From Kluyvera georgiana ATCC 51603 (lineage in GTDB: Bacteria; Pseudomonadota; Gammaproteobacteria; Enterobacterales; Enterobacteriaceae), in assembly GCF_001654985.1 (NCBI RefSeq), contig NZ_LXEU01000046.1, positions 61,086 to 125,085 on the forward strand: DNA of 64,000 nucleotides, given 5' to 3'. Positions within the stretch are counted from its first letter, which is position 1. The number at the start of each line of letters is the position of its first letter. The translations under genes and the position numbers were made by a program. Below the pieces are notes generated by a model. That model had not been told where the DNA came from. It did no database searches and saw only the letters and a list, made by a program, of their open reading frames with translations. Positions 1 to 12,117 of the stretch are shown in pieces.

Positions 1-2
1 AC

Positions 3-53
3 TATATCTGGAAGGACAACACGCTGCTGCGGATGATGCCGCGTAAGCGTTAA
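3..53 (+). CDS. 3' end of an unidentified gene (partial)
   Basis: An open frame enters from the left edge and ends at TAA 51-53. It encodes only 16 residues (YIWKDNTLLRMMPRKR), a basic C-terminal tail. This is too short to assign a family. It lies about 75 bp upstream of leuE on the same strand. Confidence 0.45.
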   Translation, partial: YIWKDNTLLRMMPRKR

Positions 54-127
54 GAAGGCTTTAAACTCCCTGGGCTTCGCGTTACCATACGCCATCATTT
101 TTGTTACGTATGCGTAGGGAGAACAGG

Positions 128-766
128 GTGTTCGCAGATTTTGGCGTGCTGAATTACTGGACGTATTTACTCGGGGCCATTTTTATTATTCTGGTTCCGG
201 GGCCAAATACCTTTTTCGTCCTGAAAACCGGCGTCGCGCACGGTATCCGTAAAGGGTACATGGCCGCGCTGGCGGTGTTTATCGGCGATGCCGTGCTGAT
301 GTTTCTCTCTTTCGCTGGCGTTGCTACGCTCATTAAAACGACGCCAGTGTTGTTTAATATCGTGCGTTATCTGGGCGCGATTTATCTGCTGTATCTCGGC
401 GGCAAGATGCTCTATAGCACCCTCAAGCGCAAAACGGCGGGGCAGGATGACGAGCCTGAGCCGGGGCATGCTATCTTCAAACGCGCGTTAACCCTAAGCC
501 TGACAAACCCGAAGGCGATTCTGTTCTATGTTTCGTTCTTTGTGCAATTTATTGATGTGCACGCCAAAACGCCGGGGCTGGCATTCTTTATCCTCGCGCT
601 GACGCTGGAGCTGGTCAGCTTTACCTATCTGAGTTTCCTGATTGTGTCCGGTTCGCTGGTCACCCGCTATGTCAGAACGCGTAAGAAGCTGGCGAAGATT
701 GGCAACAGCCTGATAGGCCTGGTGTTTGTCGGTTTTGCCGCGCGTCTGGCGACGCTGCAGTCCTGA
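128..766 (+). CDS. leuE: LeuE, leucine exporter (LysE/RhtB family)
   Basis: Inner-membrane exporter for leucine and related hydrophobic amino acids. The 212-aa product has the family's N-terminal signature [10 protein letters not shown] (about residues 22-31), six hydrophobic segments, and the C-terminal [20 protein letters not shown] pattern of E. coli LeuE. I chose GTG at 128 because AGGGAG stands 7-8 bases upstream and because it gives exactly the 212 aa of E. coli LeuE starting MFA-. The in-frame ATG upstream at 101 adds nine unconserved residues and has no ribosome site. The gene stands alone, followed by a REP-like palindrome. Assignment rests on recalled family sequence and is strong. 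Confidence 0.93.
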   Translation: MFADFGVLNYWTYLLGAIFIILVPGPNTFFVLKTGVAHGIRKGYMAALAVFIGDAVLMFLSFAGVATLIKTTPVLFNIVRYLGAIYLLYLGGKMLYSTLKRKTAGQDDEPEPGHAIFKRALTLSLTNPKAILFYVSFFVQFIDVHAKTPGLAFFILALTLELVSFTYLSFLIVSGSLVTRYVRTRKKLAKIGNSLIGLVFVGFAARLATLQS

Positions 767-774
767 GTTATCAA

Positions 775-805
775 TGCCGGAGAAGGCGGTAACCGCCGTC
801 CGGCA
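775..805. repeat. REP-like imperfect palindrome
   Basis: TGCCGGA and TCCGGCA arms enclose GGCGG-TAA-CCGCC, giving the nested inverted-repeat form of enterobacterial REP units. It sits directly after leuE and has no T-run. It may act as an mRNA-stabilising or weak terminating hairpin. Confidence 0.5.
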
Positions 806-840
806 ATTCCCTCCTGCTTTTCGCAAATCTTGCGCAATCA

Positions 841-882
841 TTTACAATTTTATAAAACAACTGATAGTATACCCCCCTATAT
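841..882 (+). promoter_or_regulatory. frmR promoter with overlapping FrmR-type operator
   Basis: A TTTACA -35-like box (841-846) and a TAGTAT -10-like box (865-870) are separated by 18 bp. The -10 box runs into a C6 tract (872-877) flanked by TATA on both sides, the G/C-tract-with-A/T-arms layout bound by RcnR/CsoR-family repressors. Repressor binding here would block RNA polymerase, which fits autoregulation of frmRA. This is inference from layout. Confidence 0.6.
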
Positions 883-895
883 TACCGGAGGGCTT

Positions 896-2313
<1,418 letters not shown>

Positions 2314-2320
2314 CGCCGCC

Positions 2321-2346
2321 AACCAGCGGGATTTTTCCCGCTGGTT
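2321..2346 (+). terminator. Hairpin after frmA
   Basis: Perfect 10-bp stem AACCAGCGGG / CCCGCTGGTT with an ATTTT loop, eight bases after the frmA stop. No strong U-tract follows, so it may be a weak terminator or an mRNA end stabiliser. Confidence 0.6.
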
Positions 2347-2387
2347 GCATGAAGTGTGACCCGCCTTACGTTTTGTACCTTTCCTGA

Positions 2388-2414
2388 TAAGAAATTAGCG
2401 GCGATGGCCGATGA
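2388..2414 (+). promoter_or_regulatory. Sigma-28 (FliA) type flagellar promoter
   Basis: TAAGAAAT (2388-2395), an 11-bp spacer and GCCGATGA (2407-2414) match the FliA consensus TAAAGTTT-N11-GCCGATAA with exact spacing and 7 of 8 bases in the -10. It lies about 35 bp upstream of the chemoreceptor ATG, as expected for a class-3 flagellar regulon gene. A 6-bp inverted repeat GTACTT/AAGTAC lies just downstream. Confidence 0.75.
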
Positions 2415-2450
2415 CTCTAGTACTTACCTCAAGTACAAGAGAGTCTACTC

Positions 2451-4145
2451 ATGAATAAAAAGGCTGCGCCGAACCGTGCGCAAAAGATCGGTTTTTTACA
2501 TCACATCCGCCTGGTGCCGTTTTTTGGTTCCGTTCTTGGCAGCATCCTGCTGCTCTTTGCCCTGAGTTCGGGGCTGGCTGGCTACTTTATGTGGCAAGCC
2601 GATATTGACCAACGTGATGTTACCCATGAGTTACAGGTACGAGTGGGGATCTCCGACAGCGCTAACTACCTGCGTGAAGCGCGTTTGATGATGATCCACG
2701 CCGGGGCGGATAGTCGAATTGCCGAAATGGAGAGCATGAAGAAAAATCTCGCGGCGGCAGCTCAATGGATTCAGCGTTCGCAGGCCGGATTTAAGGTTTA
2801 CACCGACAGAGGCGTGAAAACCCCGGCCGACCAGGCGCTGGATGGTGAAATGAATCAACGTTATAACGCCTACCTGGAAGGGATGAAACCGATGCTGAAA
2901 TATGCCCAGAACGGCATGTTTGAAGCGATCATCAACTACGAAAGTGAGCAAGCCCGTGCGCTGGATGATGCCTACAACGACGTACGGCTGAAAGTGATTG
3001 ATATCCGTACCGCGCGGGCTAATCAATTAGCTGAGATGGCTCACGATCGTACCCGTCTCGGCATCATCTTTATGATGGGTGCCTTCGTGTTGGCTTTCGT
3101 GATGACGGTACTGACCTTTACCACATTACGCCGCGTGGTCATTCAGCCACTGCAACGTGCCGGCGCGCGTATCGCTCAGATTGCCAGCGGCGACCTGACG
3201 ATGGCGGATGAACCGGTTGGGCGCAGCGAAATTGGCCAGCTCAACGGTAACCTGCAAAAAATGCAGCATGCGCTGGTGCAGACGGTTGGCACAGTGCGTC
3301 AGGGAGCCGAAGAGATCTACCGTGGAACCAGCGAAATTTCAGTAGGTAACACCGATCTCTCTTCCCGCACTGAACAGCAGGCCGCGGCTATTGAACAGAC
3401 GGCGGCCAGTATGGAACAGCTGACCGCGACGGTGAAACAAAACGCCGACAATGCCCATCATGCCAGCAAACTGGCGGAAGATGCTTCCGGTAAAGCGTCA
3501 CGCGGTGGTCAACTGGTGTCCGGTGTGGTGGCAACCATGGGCAGTATTTCAACCAGTTCAAAGAAAATTTCGGAAATTACGTCGGTCATTAATAGTATTG
3601 CCTTCCAGACCAATATTCTCGCCTTGAACGCAGCCGTTGAAGCGGCGCGTGCAGGCGAACAGGGCCGCGGGTTTGCGGTGGTGGCCAGCGAAGTGCGCAC
3701 GTTGGCAAGCCGCAGCGCCCAGGCGGCGAAAGAGATTGAAGGGCTGATCAGCGAGTCTGTCACCTTAATTGAGCGCGGCTCGGATGAAGTGGTGCGTGCA
3801 GGCTCGACGATGACGGATATCGTTGATGCGGTAAAACGCGTGACGGATATTATGCTGGAGATTGCGGCCGCCTCCGATGAACAAAACCGCGGTATACAGC
3901 AGGTCAGCCAGGCGGTGACCGAGATGGATAATGTCACTCAGCAAAATGCTTCGCTGGTCGAGGAAGCCTCTGCGGCGGCGGCTTCGCTGGAAGAGCAGGC
4001 GGCACGCCTTACCGAAGCCGTCGGGGCGTTCCGTATCCAGCATAGTGAAAATCATGGACATGAAAAGTCCAGTGCCAAACCGGCGTTTACGCCGACGCGT
4101 CCGGTGGTGGCCACGGCAGGTGCGGATAACTGGGAAACGTTCTGA
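2451..4145 (+). CDS. Methyl-accepting chemotaxis protein (Tar/Tsr/Trg type)
   Basis: Transmembrane chemoreceptor of 564 aa. An N-terminal cytoplasmic stub is followed by TM1 (about residues 22-45), a periplasmic four-helix ligand-binding domain, TM2 (about 200-222), HAMP, and a long coiled signalling domain with the conserved hairpin tip ([20 protein letters not shown], then [15 protein letters not shown]). It ends in the pentapeptide NWETF, the tether for CheR and CheB found on high-abundance receptors such as Tsr and Tar. The ligand cannot be read from sequence. A FliA-type promoter precedes it. Its position beside frmRA and the aromatic islet makes an aromatic-acid or aldehyde ligand possible but unproven. 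Confidence 0.93.
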   Translation: MNKKAAPNRAQKIGFLHHIRLVPFFGSVLGSILLLFALSSGLAGYFMWQADIDQRDVTHELQVRVGISDSANYLREARLMMIHAGADSRIAEMESMKKNLAAAAQWIQRSQAGFKVYTDRGVKTPADQALDGEMNQRYNAYLEGMKPMLKYAQNGMFEAIINYESEQARALDDAYNDVRLKVIDIRTARANQLAEMAHDRTRLGIIFMMGAFVLAFVMTVLTFTTLRRVVIQPLQRAGARIAQIASGDLTMADEPVGRSEIGQLNGNLQKMQHALVQTVGTVRQGAEEIYRGTSEISVGNTDLSSRTEQQAAAIEQTAASMEQLTATVKQNADNAHHASKLAEDASGKASRGGQLVSGVVATMGSISTSSKKISEITSVINSIAFQTNILALNAAVEAARAGEQGRGFAVVASEVRTLASRSAQAAKEIEGLISESVTLIERGSDEVVRAGSTMTDIVDAVKRVTDIMLEIAAASDEQNRGIQQVSQAVTEMDNVTQQNASLVEEASAAAASLEEQAARLTEAVGAFRIQHSENHGHEKSSAKPAFTPTRPVVATAGADNWETF

Positions 4146-4152
4146 TAAGCAG

Positions 4153-4182
4153 AAAAAACCCGTAGCCAGGGCTGGCTACGGG
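4153..4182 (-). terminator. Intrinsic terminator of the PQQ dehydrogenase gene
   Basis: Stem CCCGTAGCCA / TGGCTACGGG (4159-4182) with a GGGC loop. On the minus strand it is followed by a run of six T (4153-4158), a classic rho-independent terminator for the leftward dehydrogenase gene. It also separates that gene from the convergent chemoreceptor gene. Confidence 0.85.
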
Positions 4183-4190
4183 GAAGAGGA

Positions 4191-6566
4191 TTACTGCGAA
4201 TCCGGCAGGGCGTATGCAATGATATAGTCACCGCGATCCGGCGACTGGCGTGCGCCGCCGGCGTTAATGACGATGTACTGCTTGCCGGTTTTCGGTGATA
4301 CGTAGGTCATTGGGCCGGACTGGCTGCCAACAGGCAGACGGTCTTTCCAGATTTCTTTGCCGGTCGCAGTGTCAAATGCGCGCAGGTAGAAGTCCTGGGT
4401 GCCCGCGAAGAACAGCAGACCCGACTGCGTTGACAGCGATGCGCCCAGTGTCGGCATGCCAATCGGAATCGGCATATGCATGCGGATACCCAGCGGGCCG
4501 GTGTCTTCTACGGTACCCACCGGTACTTGCCACACGATCTTACCGGACTTCAGATCCACCGCGGACATGGTGCCAAACGGCGGTTTCTGGCAGGGGATAC
4601 CCAGCGGCGACAAGAAGCGTTCGCGCATCGCGCCGTAAGGTGTACCGTCCATCGGCACAATTCCCATCTCAATACCACTGGCGCCTTTCGCCACATTTTC
4701 ACGCGGCACCATGTAGTTAGCCAGGCCCAGGCGCATATCGTTAACGAACATCAGGCTATTGTTCGGATCAACCGAGACGCTGCCCCAGTTCATACCGCCC
4801 AGTGACCCCGGATATTGCAGGGAACGGTCGACGCCCGGCGGGGTGAAGATACCCTGATGGCGCATTTCTTTAAACTGAATGCGGCACAGTAGCAGGTCAA
4901 CCGGAGTCGCGCCCCACATATCGGACTCTTTTAACTGCTCATTGCCGATCATCGGCATGCCGACGGAGTAAGGCTGCGTAGGAGAATAACGCTCGCCATC
5001 CACGTTGCCGGCAGGAACCGGACGTTCTTCAACTTTTGCGACGGGCTCACCGGTTTCACGGTTAAGCATGAAGATCATGCCCTGCTTGCTGGTCTGCACC
5101 AGCACTGGTGTGGTGCCGCCTTTACCGTCCGGCAGGTCATACAGCAGCGGTTGTGAAGGCAGGTCAAAGTCCCACAGGTCATGGTGCGTGGTCTGATAGT
5201 GCCAGCGTACTTTACCGGTAGTCGCATCAACGGCAACGATGGAAGAGCTGTATCTATCGTCCAGTGCGGTACGTTCACCGGCCCAGAAATCCGGGGTCGC
5301 GTTACCGGTTGGCAGATAAATAAGGTTCAATTTCGCGTCATAGGACATTGCCGACCAGGCGTTCGGCGTACCGCGCGTGTAGGTTTGGCCTTCCGGCGGC
5401 AGGCCGGTCAGGTTTGGATTACCCGGATCCCACGCCCAGGCCAGTTTGCCGCTACGTACGTCGTAGGCACGAACCACACCTGGCGGTTCACCGGTAGAGA
5501 AGTTATCGGCGACGCGACCACCCACGACCACCACGTTCCCCGCGACAAGCGGTGTGGACGTTTGCTGGTAGTAGCCCGGTTTGATTTCACCCATACCAAC
5601 GCTCAGATCCACAATACCGTGGTGACCAAAGTCTTCGCATAGTGCGCCATTATCGGCGTTGATGGCGATCAGGCGCGCGTCGGTGGTCGGCAGGAACAGG
5701 CGGCGCGGGCAGGCTGCAGGCTGTGTCGTTGTCTGCGCTGCGCTTAATGTCGGGGTCTCTTCAAAGTAGCCCAGGCCGCGACAACGTTGCCAGTTTGGTG
5801 CGGTGGCTTTTGAATCATAGCGCCACTTCTCCTTACCCGTATCAACGTCCAACGCCAGCACTTTACTATATGGCGTGCAGACAAACAGGGTATCACCCAC
5901 CTGCAACGGTGTGTTCTGATCTTCTGCTCCCGAACCGTTACTCAGCGGAATATCGCCGGTATGGGCAGTCCATGCCACCTGCAGTTTATTGATATTCTGC
6001 TTGTTGATCTGGTCCAGTGCCGCAAAACGATCGCCGTGGGTGGTGTTACCCCAGTGCTCCCAGTTTTTCTGTTCCTCACCGGCGGTGACCGGTTTAACCG
6101 GTACCGCTTCGGTAGCGGAAACCAACGTTTGCGGCTTGAACATACCGCCAACGCTTGCCAGCAGGGCTACGGCAATGACCGCAGCGAGCCCAAATGGCAG
6201 GACTTTTTTGGCGGGTTGGTTAGCGGACATGAACGGCCACACCAGCGCGCAGAGGAAAGCCAGCACGCCAAAGGCGAACAAACGTGAGAAGAGCGGCCAG
6301 AATTCCCAGCCCGCATCGCTGATAGACCAGACGATCGCGACGATAAAGGCCAGTGCATACAGCACAATCCCGCCGCGACGATGACGGGCGATCAGGATGG
6401 CGCTGACCACCATGACCAGCCCCATCAGGGCAAAGAACCAGGTGCCGCCCACGGCGGCAAGCTTTGCCCCCAGCGCGCCAATCGCCAGACCGATGATTGC
6501 CATCAGCCCGATAAGAAGCCACTGCAGGATTCGGGGAAATCCTCGCGGCACGTTGCCAGTAGCCAT
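4191..6566 (-). CDS. Membrane-bound PQQ-dependent dehydrogenase (glucose/quinate/shikimate family)
   Basis: Quinoprotein dehydrogenase of 791 aa (E. coli Gcd is 796). Residues about 1-140 hold five membrane helices. The rest is the periplasmic eight-bladed PQQ propeller with family motifs CPRR, DNFSTGEPPGVVRAYD, HHDLWDFDLPSQP, GGMNWGSVSVDP and the closing GDYIIAYALP. It oxidises a polyol in the periplasm and passes electrons to ubiquinone. Although Gcd-like, it is a distinct family member, and the pcaHG-pcaQ cluster nearby favours quinate/shikimate over glucose as substrate: quinate to dehydroquinate to dehydroshikimate to protocatechuate. That substrate is inference. GAAAGGAG precedes the ATG at 6566. 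PQQ synthesis genes are not in the window. Confidence 0.9.
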   Translation of the reverse strand: MATGNVPRGFPRILQWLLIGLMAIIGLAIGALGAKLAAVGGTWFFALMGLVMVVSAILIARHRRGGIVLYALAFIVAIVWSISDAGWEFWPLFSRLFAFGVLAFLCALVWPFMSANQPAKKVLPFGLAAVIAVALLASVGGMFKPQTLVSATEAVPVKPVTAGEEQKNWEHWGNTTHGDRFAALDQINKQNINKLQVAWTAHTGDIPLSNGSGAEDQNTPLQVGDTLFVCTPYSKVLALDVDTGKEKWRYDSKATAPNWQRCRGLGYFEETPTLSAAQTTTQPAACPRRLFLPTTDARLIAINADNGALCEDFGHHGIVDLSVGMGEIKPGYYQQTSTPLVAGNVVVVGGRVADNFSTGEPPGVVRAYDVRSGKLAWAWDPGNPNLTGLPPEGQTYTRGTPNAWSAMSYDAKLNLIYLPTGNATPDFWAGERTALDDRYSSSIVAVDATTGKVRWHYQTTHHDLWDFDLPSQPLLYDLPDGKGGTTPVLVQTSKQGMIFMLNRETGEPVAKVEERPVPAGNVDGERYSPTQPYSVGMPMIGNEQLKESDMWGATPVDLLLCRIQFKEMRHQGIFTPPGVDRSLQYPGSLGGMNWGSVSVDPNNSLMFVNDMRLGLANYMVPRENVAKGASGIEMGIVPMDGTPYGAMRERFLSPLGIPCQKPPFGTMSAVDLKSGKIVWQVPVGTVEDTGPLGIRMHMPIPIGMPTLGASLSTQSGLLFFAGTQDFYLRAFDTATGKEIWKDRLPVGSQSGPMTYVSPKTGKQYIVINAGGARQSPDRGDYIIAYALPDSQ

Positions 6567-7084
6567 ACTGTTCTCCTTTCGACAGCATAAAATGCACGCG
6601 ACTGAACCAAATGAGTTAATGATGTCGCGATGGTGTTTTGAATGAAATGCCTGGTTGTTTCTAATTGGGGTATATGGTTCGCAAATGAAAACACATGTGA
6701 ACCATTTGGTTAACTTATGGCTATGATAGATCTGTTAAATTGCATTGCGCAATTGTTAATAAATAATTTCGCATTATTTGCATATTGGTATTGTAAGCGT
6801 TGCTGCCTGGAGACTCTCGATGCGTCACTCAACCGTCGGCTGAGGGGGGCAGAACATTGGGGTGAAGAGCGAAGACATGACGTTAACGTAGCAGTAATTT
6901 TAAGACGAGCTAAATTCTGAATTTTTCATCTGCAATATTCTGACATTAATATCCGGGTTAAAATAAAAAGTATTCCTTTTCTTTTATTGGAAAAACGTTA
7001 ACTTATGGCCTTTTATTTTATGCTGTAACTTATAATAACAGAGCCTGCCATATATTGCTGGCATTTATTCATGGAATAAATATT
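6567..7084. other. 518-bp AT-rich intergenic region with palindromes and a 13-bp direct repeat
   Basis: No convincing gene. Near the dehydrogenase start, GGTTC (6676-6680) and GAACC (6699-6703) form an inverted repeat, and AACCA/TGGTT (6700-6711) a second one, plausible operator half-sites for the divergent genes. GTTAACTTATGGC occurs twice (6709-6721 and 6997-7009). Base composition becomes markedly AT-rich toward the next gene. Confidence 0.5.
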
Positions 7085-7987
7085 ATGATGGCAATTAATA
7101 ATTTATCTAAATGGTTTTGCAAGACATTGTACCGGACGACACACTCGAAACAGTATCACCACAATAAAAATCTATGGCCTTTTTTTAAAGTGGTGAGAAA
7201 TGAAAAAGGGAGTATCGATGCTGTGTTTTTTAAACATAAGCAGATAAACACCCCTTGCGTTGGCAAAGAAAAAAGAAACAAGCCGCTGCTTATTATGGCA
7301 ACGGGACCGTCCGTCAATCATATCGATAATCATTTTTTCAATGCATCGTTTGATTACTTTGGTGTTAATGGCGCAATTTCAATGGAAACCATTGATTTTA
7401 AATGGTATGCCATTACGGACAGAAATTTCGTGCTCCGCCGTTTATCGCTGGTCAAGAAACTGGTTGCGCGAGACGACCTCACGGTTTTTTGTCCTTATAC
7501 AACGCTGGAAACCATTTTCTCCAACATTGAATGGCGGCATATCCGCTGCGGTTTCAAGGTGTTCGAAGCTGTATCCGGCGAGTGCGTCTATAAATTCCTC
7601 GCCGCAAAAGAGAAACTGATTATTAATGATGAGCATTACCATTGGTTGGATGGGGCGGGCTTCTCAGATAACATTGAGTATGGGCTGTTTGATTATGGTA
7701 CGGTAGTCTACCCGGCGTTACAAATTGCCTGTGCGTTGGGTTATCGACAGATATATATCGCAGGGTTGGATATGAATAATTTTAACCAACCGCGTTTTTA
7801 TGAAACGGTGACGGATAAATTGGGCACGCGACTCGACCGTGATTTTGACCAAATCTGTCATTCTTTTTATGCCGCACAATCCTATTGCGAGCTGAATAAT
7901 ATCAGCGTCGTGAATTTGTCCCTGGAAAGCGCGATTGACGCTTTCCCTAAGCTTTCCTGGGCGCATACGGATAAACAAGCCAGCTAG
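7085..7987 (+). CDS. Putative lipopolysaccharide core Kdo-transferase, WaaZ-like
   Basis: A 300-aa cytoplasmic protein resembling the WaaZ/KdoIII-transferase family in overall layout: an N-terminal nucleotide-site-like segment LLIMATGPSVN, then FGVNGAI, WYAITDR, the central FDYGTVVYPALQIACALGY, IYIAGLDM, and a C-terminal VVNLSLESAID. WaaZ adds a third Kdo to the inner LPS core. The start at 7085 (ATG ATG) is chosen over TTG 7055; GGA lies 8-10 bases upstream, so the site is weak. Composition is far more AT-rich than its neighbours and the gene stands alone, away from any waa cluster, which suggests horizontal acquisition. The exact acceptor sugar is unknown. Confidence 0.65.
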   Translation: MMAINNLSKWFCKTLYRTTHSKQYHHNKNLWPFFKVVRNEKGSIDAVFFKHKQINTPCVGKEKRNKPLLIMATGPSVNHIDNHFFNASFDYFGVNGAISMETIDFKWYAITDRNFVLRRLSLVKKLVARDDLTVFCPYTTLETIFSNIEWRHIRCGFKVFEAVSGECVYKFLAAKEKLIINDEHYHWLDGAGFSDNIEYGLFDYGTVVYPALQIACALGYRQIYIAGLDMNNFNQPRFYETVTDKLGTRLDRDFDQICHSFYAAQSYCELNNISVVNLSLESAIDAFPKLSWAHTDKQAS

Positions 7988-7992
7988 CGCGT

Positions 7993-8018
7993 CTTCGTGG
8001 CCCGGACAGGCCACGAAG
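7993..8018. terminator. Bidirectional hairpin between convergent genes
   Basis: Perfect 10-bp stem CTTCGTGGCC / GGCCACGAAG with a 6-nt loop, six bases after the WaaZ-like gene and close to the pcaQ stop. It lacks a long T-run on either side but is well placed to end both transcripts. Confidence 0.6.
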
Positions 8019-8025
8019 TACATCA

Positions 8026-8949
8026 TCAGGCAGGCATCGACTTACGAACGGCGCTCAATAACGTCTGTGCGCCGGAGGAGAGCGTGGTGTCTACGCGGGT
8101 GAGGATGCCGATGGGTTCCCCCTGGCCTTGAGTCGCAATAGGCAGCGCGGTGAGCGTACCGCGCCGCAAATCGTCCTTCACCGCGCCGGAAGGCACGAAC
8201 CAGACATAGTTGTAATCAACCGTCAGCTGGCGTGATAGCGATGCAGAAAGCGTTTCAATGCAGCCCGCAGGCATTTTACAGCCCTGGCTCTGCAGTAGCG
8301 TCTCGGCATTCTGACGTGGCACTGTACCTTTTGGTGAAACGACAACCGGCCAGTCCAGTACACGGCTCAGGGTGATGTTTTCATGCAGGATAGGGTGGTC
8401 AGGCCGCACGACCAGCTTCAACGACTCGAGGAATAAGAGCTCATAGTTTAGCCCGGTCATCAGTTCCGGGTCAGACATCCGTCCAATACCAAGATCGATA
8501 TCTCCGGACTTCAGCGCCGCCAACAACATGGTGTTATTCATGGTGGCAACCTGGAGGGTGACGTCTTTTTGCTGTTGATGAAATTGACCAATTACCGCCG
8601 GGAGAACGCCCAGCGCCGCGGTGGGCAGTGCGCCAATTCGCACCACATCATTGTTAACACCTTCTTTACGAACCAACGCCTGCCCGGCGGTATTCAGCGC
8701 ATCAAGTACCTTGACCGCATGGGTTAAGAACTGTTCGCCAACAAGGGTTAACTGCGCGCCCAGACGACCGCGCTCAAAAAGCCGCGTGCCGGTGAGCTGT
8801 TCGAGCTCATTCAGCGTTTTGGAGAGTGCAGGCTGGCTGAGATTAAGTGTTTCAGCCGCGCGCCCCAATGTTCCTTGCTGGGCGACGGCCACGAAAGTGT
8901 GCAAATGGCGCAGGCGAATGCGCTGACTAAAGAGAGCGTTTTTTTCCAT
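8026..8949 (-). CDS. pcaQ: LysR-type regulator of protocatechuate catabolism (PcaQ type)
   Basis: 307-aa LysR-family activator. The N-terminal winged HTH is at about residues 12-70 (LRHLHTFVAVAQQGTLGRAAETLNLSQPALSKTL, here abbreviated by position) and the effector domain runs from about 95 to 300. Features typical of PcaQ include GRLGAQLT after the HTH and the VVSPKGTVPRQNAE segment. It lies downstream of pcaHG on the same strand, separated by 196 bp. PcaQ proteins respond to carboxymuconate-type intermediates and activate pca genes. A palindromic ATAACC/GGTTAT site lies upstream of pcaH. Ribosome site before ATG 8949 is weak. Confidence 0.82.
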   Translation of the reverse strand: MEKNALFSQRIRLRHLHTFVAVAQQGTLGRAAETLNLSQPALSKTLNELEQLTGTRLFERGRLGAQLTLVGEQFLTHAVKVLDALNTAGQALVRKEGVNNDVVRIGALPTAALGVLPAVIGQFHQQQKDVTLQVATMNNTMLLAALKSGDIDLGIGRMSDPELMTGLNYELLFLESLKLVVRPDHPILHENITLSRVLDWPVVVSPKGTVPRQNAETLLQSQGCKMPAGCIETLSASLSRQLTVDYNYVWFVPSGAVKDDLRRGTLTALPIATQGQGEPIGILTRVDTTLSSGAQTLLSAVRKSMPA

Positions 8950-9073
8950 AAGCGATGTTAAAAACAGAGCAGCATGGGTGACAAGTAATGTTGTTTAATT
9001 TTGATAACTTGCTAGCAAATTATTATTAACATTTGTGCGGTTTAACAGACAAGCGTTTTGTTGCGTGGTGGGA

Positions 9074-9104
9074 TAACCCGGCGTCGTTGCACTCTGCCGG
9101 GTTA
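9074..9104 (-). terminator. Hairpin after pcaG
   Basis: TAACCCGGC / GCCGGGTTA (9-bp perfect stem, 13-nt loop) lies 42 bases past the pcaG stop and before pcaQ. There is no T-run, so it may attenuate read-through into pcaQ rather than stop it. Confidence 0.55.
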
Positions 9105-9145
9105 AGAAGCTCAGAGGCGCGCAGAGACGCCGGAGATATCAGCGT

Positions 9146-10729
<1,584 letters not shown>

Positions 10730-12073
10730 ATGGCGCACACCCTATCAGCAGATGATATTCGGGAAGAGTTTTCACAAGCAATGTCGGCAATGTACCAGCA
10801 GGAAGTCCCGCAATATGGCACGTTGTTAGCGCTTGTCGCTGATGTAAATCTGGCGGTACTGGAAAATAATGCACGCCTGCATGAACAGCTGGCGAACGCC
10901 GATGAGCTGGCGCGTCTGAACGTTGAGCGTCATGGCGCCATACGGGTGGGAACGGCTGAAGAACTGGCGACGCTATGTCGCATGTTTGCCATTATGGGGA
11001 TGCAGCCGGTCGGGTATTACGATCTGTCGGTCGCTGGCGTGCCGGTTCACTCCACCGCGTTTCGACCCGTGGATGATGCCGCGTTACAACGCAATCCCTT
11101 CCGCATCTTCACCTCGCTACTGCGTCTGGAGCTGATCGACGATCCCGCGCTGCGCGAAAAGGCGGCGAAAATTCTCGCCCGGCGCGATATTTTCACCCCG
11201 CGCTGTCGAGCGCTGATGAATCTTCATGATGAGCAGAACGGTTTCAACGCCGAGCAGGCCAAGGAGTTTGTTCATGAAGCGCTGGAGACCTTCCGCTGGC
11301 ACCGGCATACCACGGTAGACAAAGCTACCTACGAGGCGCTGAACCGCCAGCATCGGCTGATTGCCGACGTGGTTTGCTTCCCCGGTTGTCATATTAACCA
11401 CCTGACGCCGCGCACGCTGGATATCGATCAAGTGCAGTCGCTGATGGCCGAATATGGCATTGAGCCGAAGGCGGTGATTGAAGGGCCGCCGCGACGTGCG
11501 GTACCGCTAGTGCTGCGGCAGACCAGCTTTAAGGCGTTGGAAGAGCCGGTGGCATTTGCCGGCGATGCCAGCGGCACGCATACCGCGCGTTTTGGTGAAA
11601 TTGAGCAGCGCGGGGTGGCTTTAACGCCGAAAGGGCGAGCGCTATACGACCGGTTGTTGAGCGAAGCGGGCGTGGGAAAAGATAACCTCACTCATCAGCA
11701 GCATCTGCAAGAGGTGTTTAAAGCCTTTCCCGATAGCGAATTCCTCCTGCGTCAGCAGGGGTTGGCCTGGTTCCGCTATCGCTTGACGCCGAGTGGCGAT
11801 GCGCACCGACAGGCGATTCGTCCGGGTGACGACCCGCAACCGTTTATTGAACGCGGCTGGATAACCGCGCAGCCCATCACCTATGAAGATTTTCTGCCGG
11901 TGAGCGCTGCCGGGATTTTCCAGTCGAATCTGGGCGGCGATGCGCAGACGCGCAGCCATGGCAATGCCAGCCGCAGTGCCTTTGAAGCCGCCCTGGGACG
12001 GCCAGTCCTGGATGAGTTCAGGCTCTATGAAGACGCGGAGGTGCGTAGCAAACGCCGTTGCGGTTTGCTCTGA
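10730..12073 (+). CDS. ydcJ: YdcJ, DUF1338 / 2-oxoadipate dioxygenase-decarboxylase family
   Basis: 447 aa, identical in length to E. coli YdcJ. This is the VOC-fold DUF1338 family, whose Pseudomonas member HglS converts 2-oxoadipate to 2-hydroxyglutarate in lysine catabolism. Candidate metal-site segments visible here include FRWHRHTTVD, FPGCHINHLTPR and the late RFGEIEQRGVALTPKGRALYD. E. coli YdcJ's own substrate is uncertain. The start at 10730 is preceded by AGGAGATGG and matches the family's MAHTLSADDIR beginning. In E. coli ydcI lies upstream; here pcaHG takes its place. Confidence 0.92.
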   Translation: MAHTLSADDIREEFSQAMSAMYQQEVPQYGTLLALVADVNLAVLENNARLHEQLANADELARLNVERHGAIRVGTAEELATLCRMFAIMGMQPVGYYDLSVAGVPVHSTAFRPVDDAALQRNPFRIFTSLLRLELIDDPALREKAAKILARRDIFTPRCRALMNLHDEQNGFNAEQAKEFVHEALETFRWHRHTTVDKATYEALNRQHRLIADVVCFPGCHINHLTPRTLDIDQVQSLMAEYGIEPKAVIEGPPRRAVPLVLRQTSFKALEEPVAFAGDASGTHTARFGEIEQRGVALTPKGRALYDRLLSEAGVGKDNLTHQQHLQEVFKAFPDSEFLLRQQGLAWFRYRLTPSGDAHRQAIRPGDDPQPFIERGWITAQPITYEDFLPVSAAGIFQSNLGGDAQTRSHGNASRSAFEAALGRPVLDEFRLYEDAEVRSKRRCGLL

Positions 12074-12117
12074 AACGGTTAATCTGCATAGGAATCAACA
12101 AAAAAGGATGAACACCG

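Noticed and set aside
4191..6566. Calling the PQQ dehydrogenase Gcd (glucose dehydrogenase)
   Set aside because: Length and fold fit Gcd, but many loop segments differ from E. coli Gcd and the pca context favours a quinate-type substrate, so no symbol was given.
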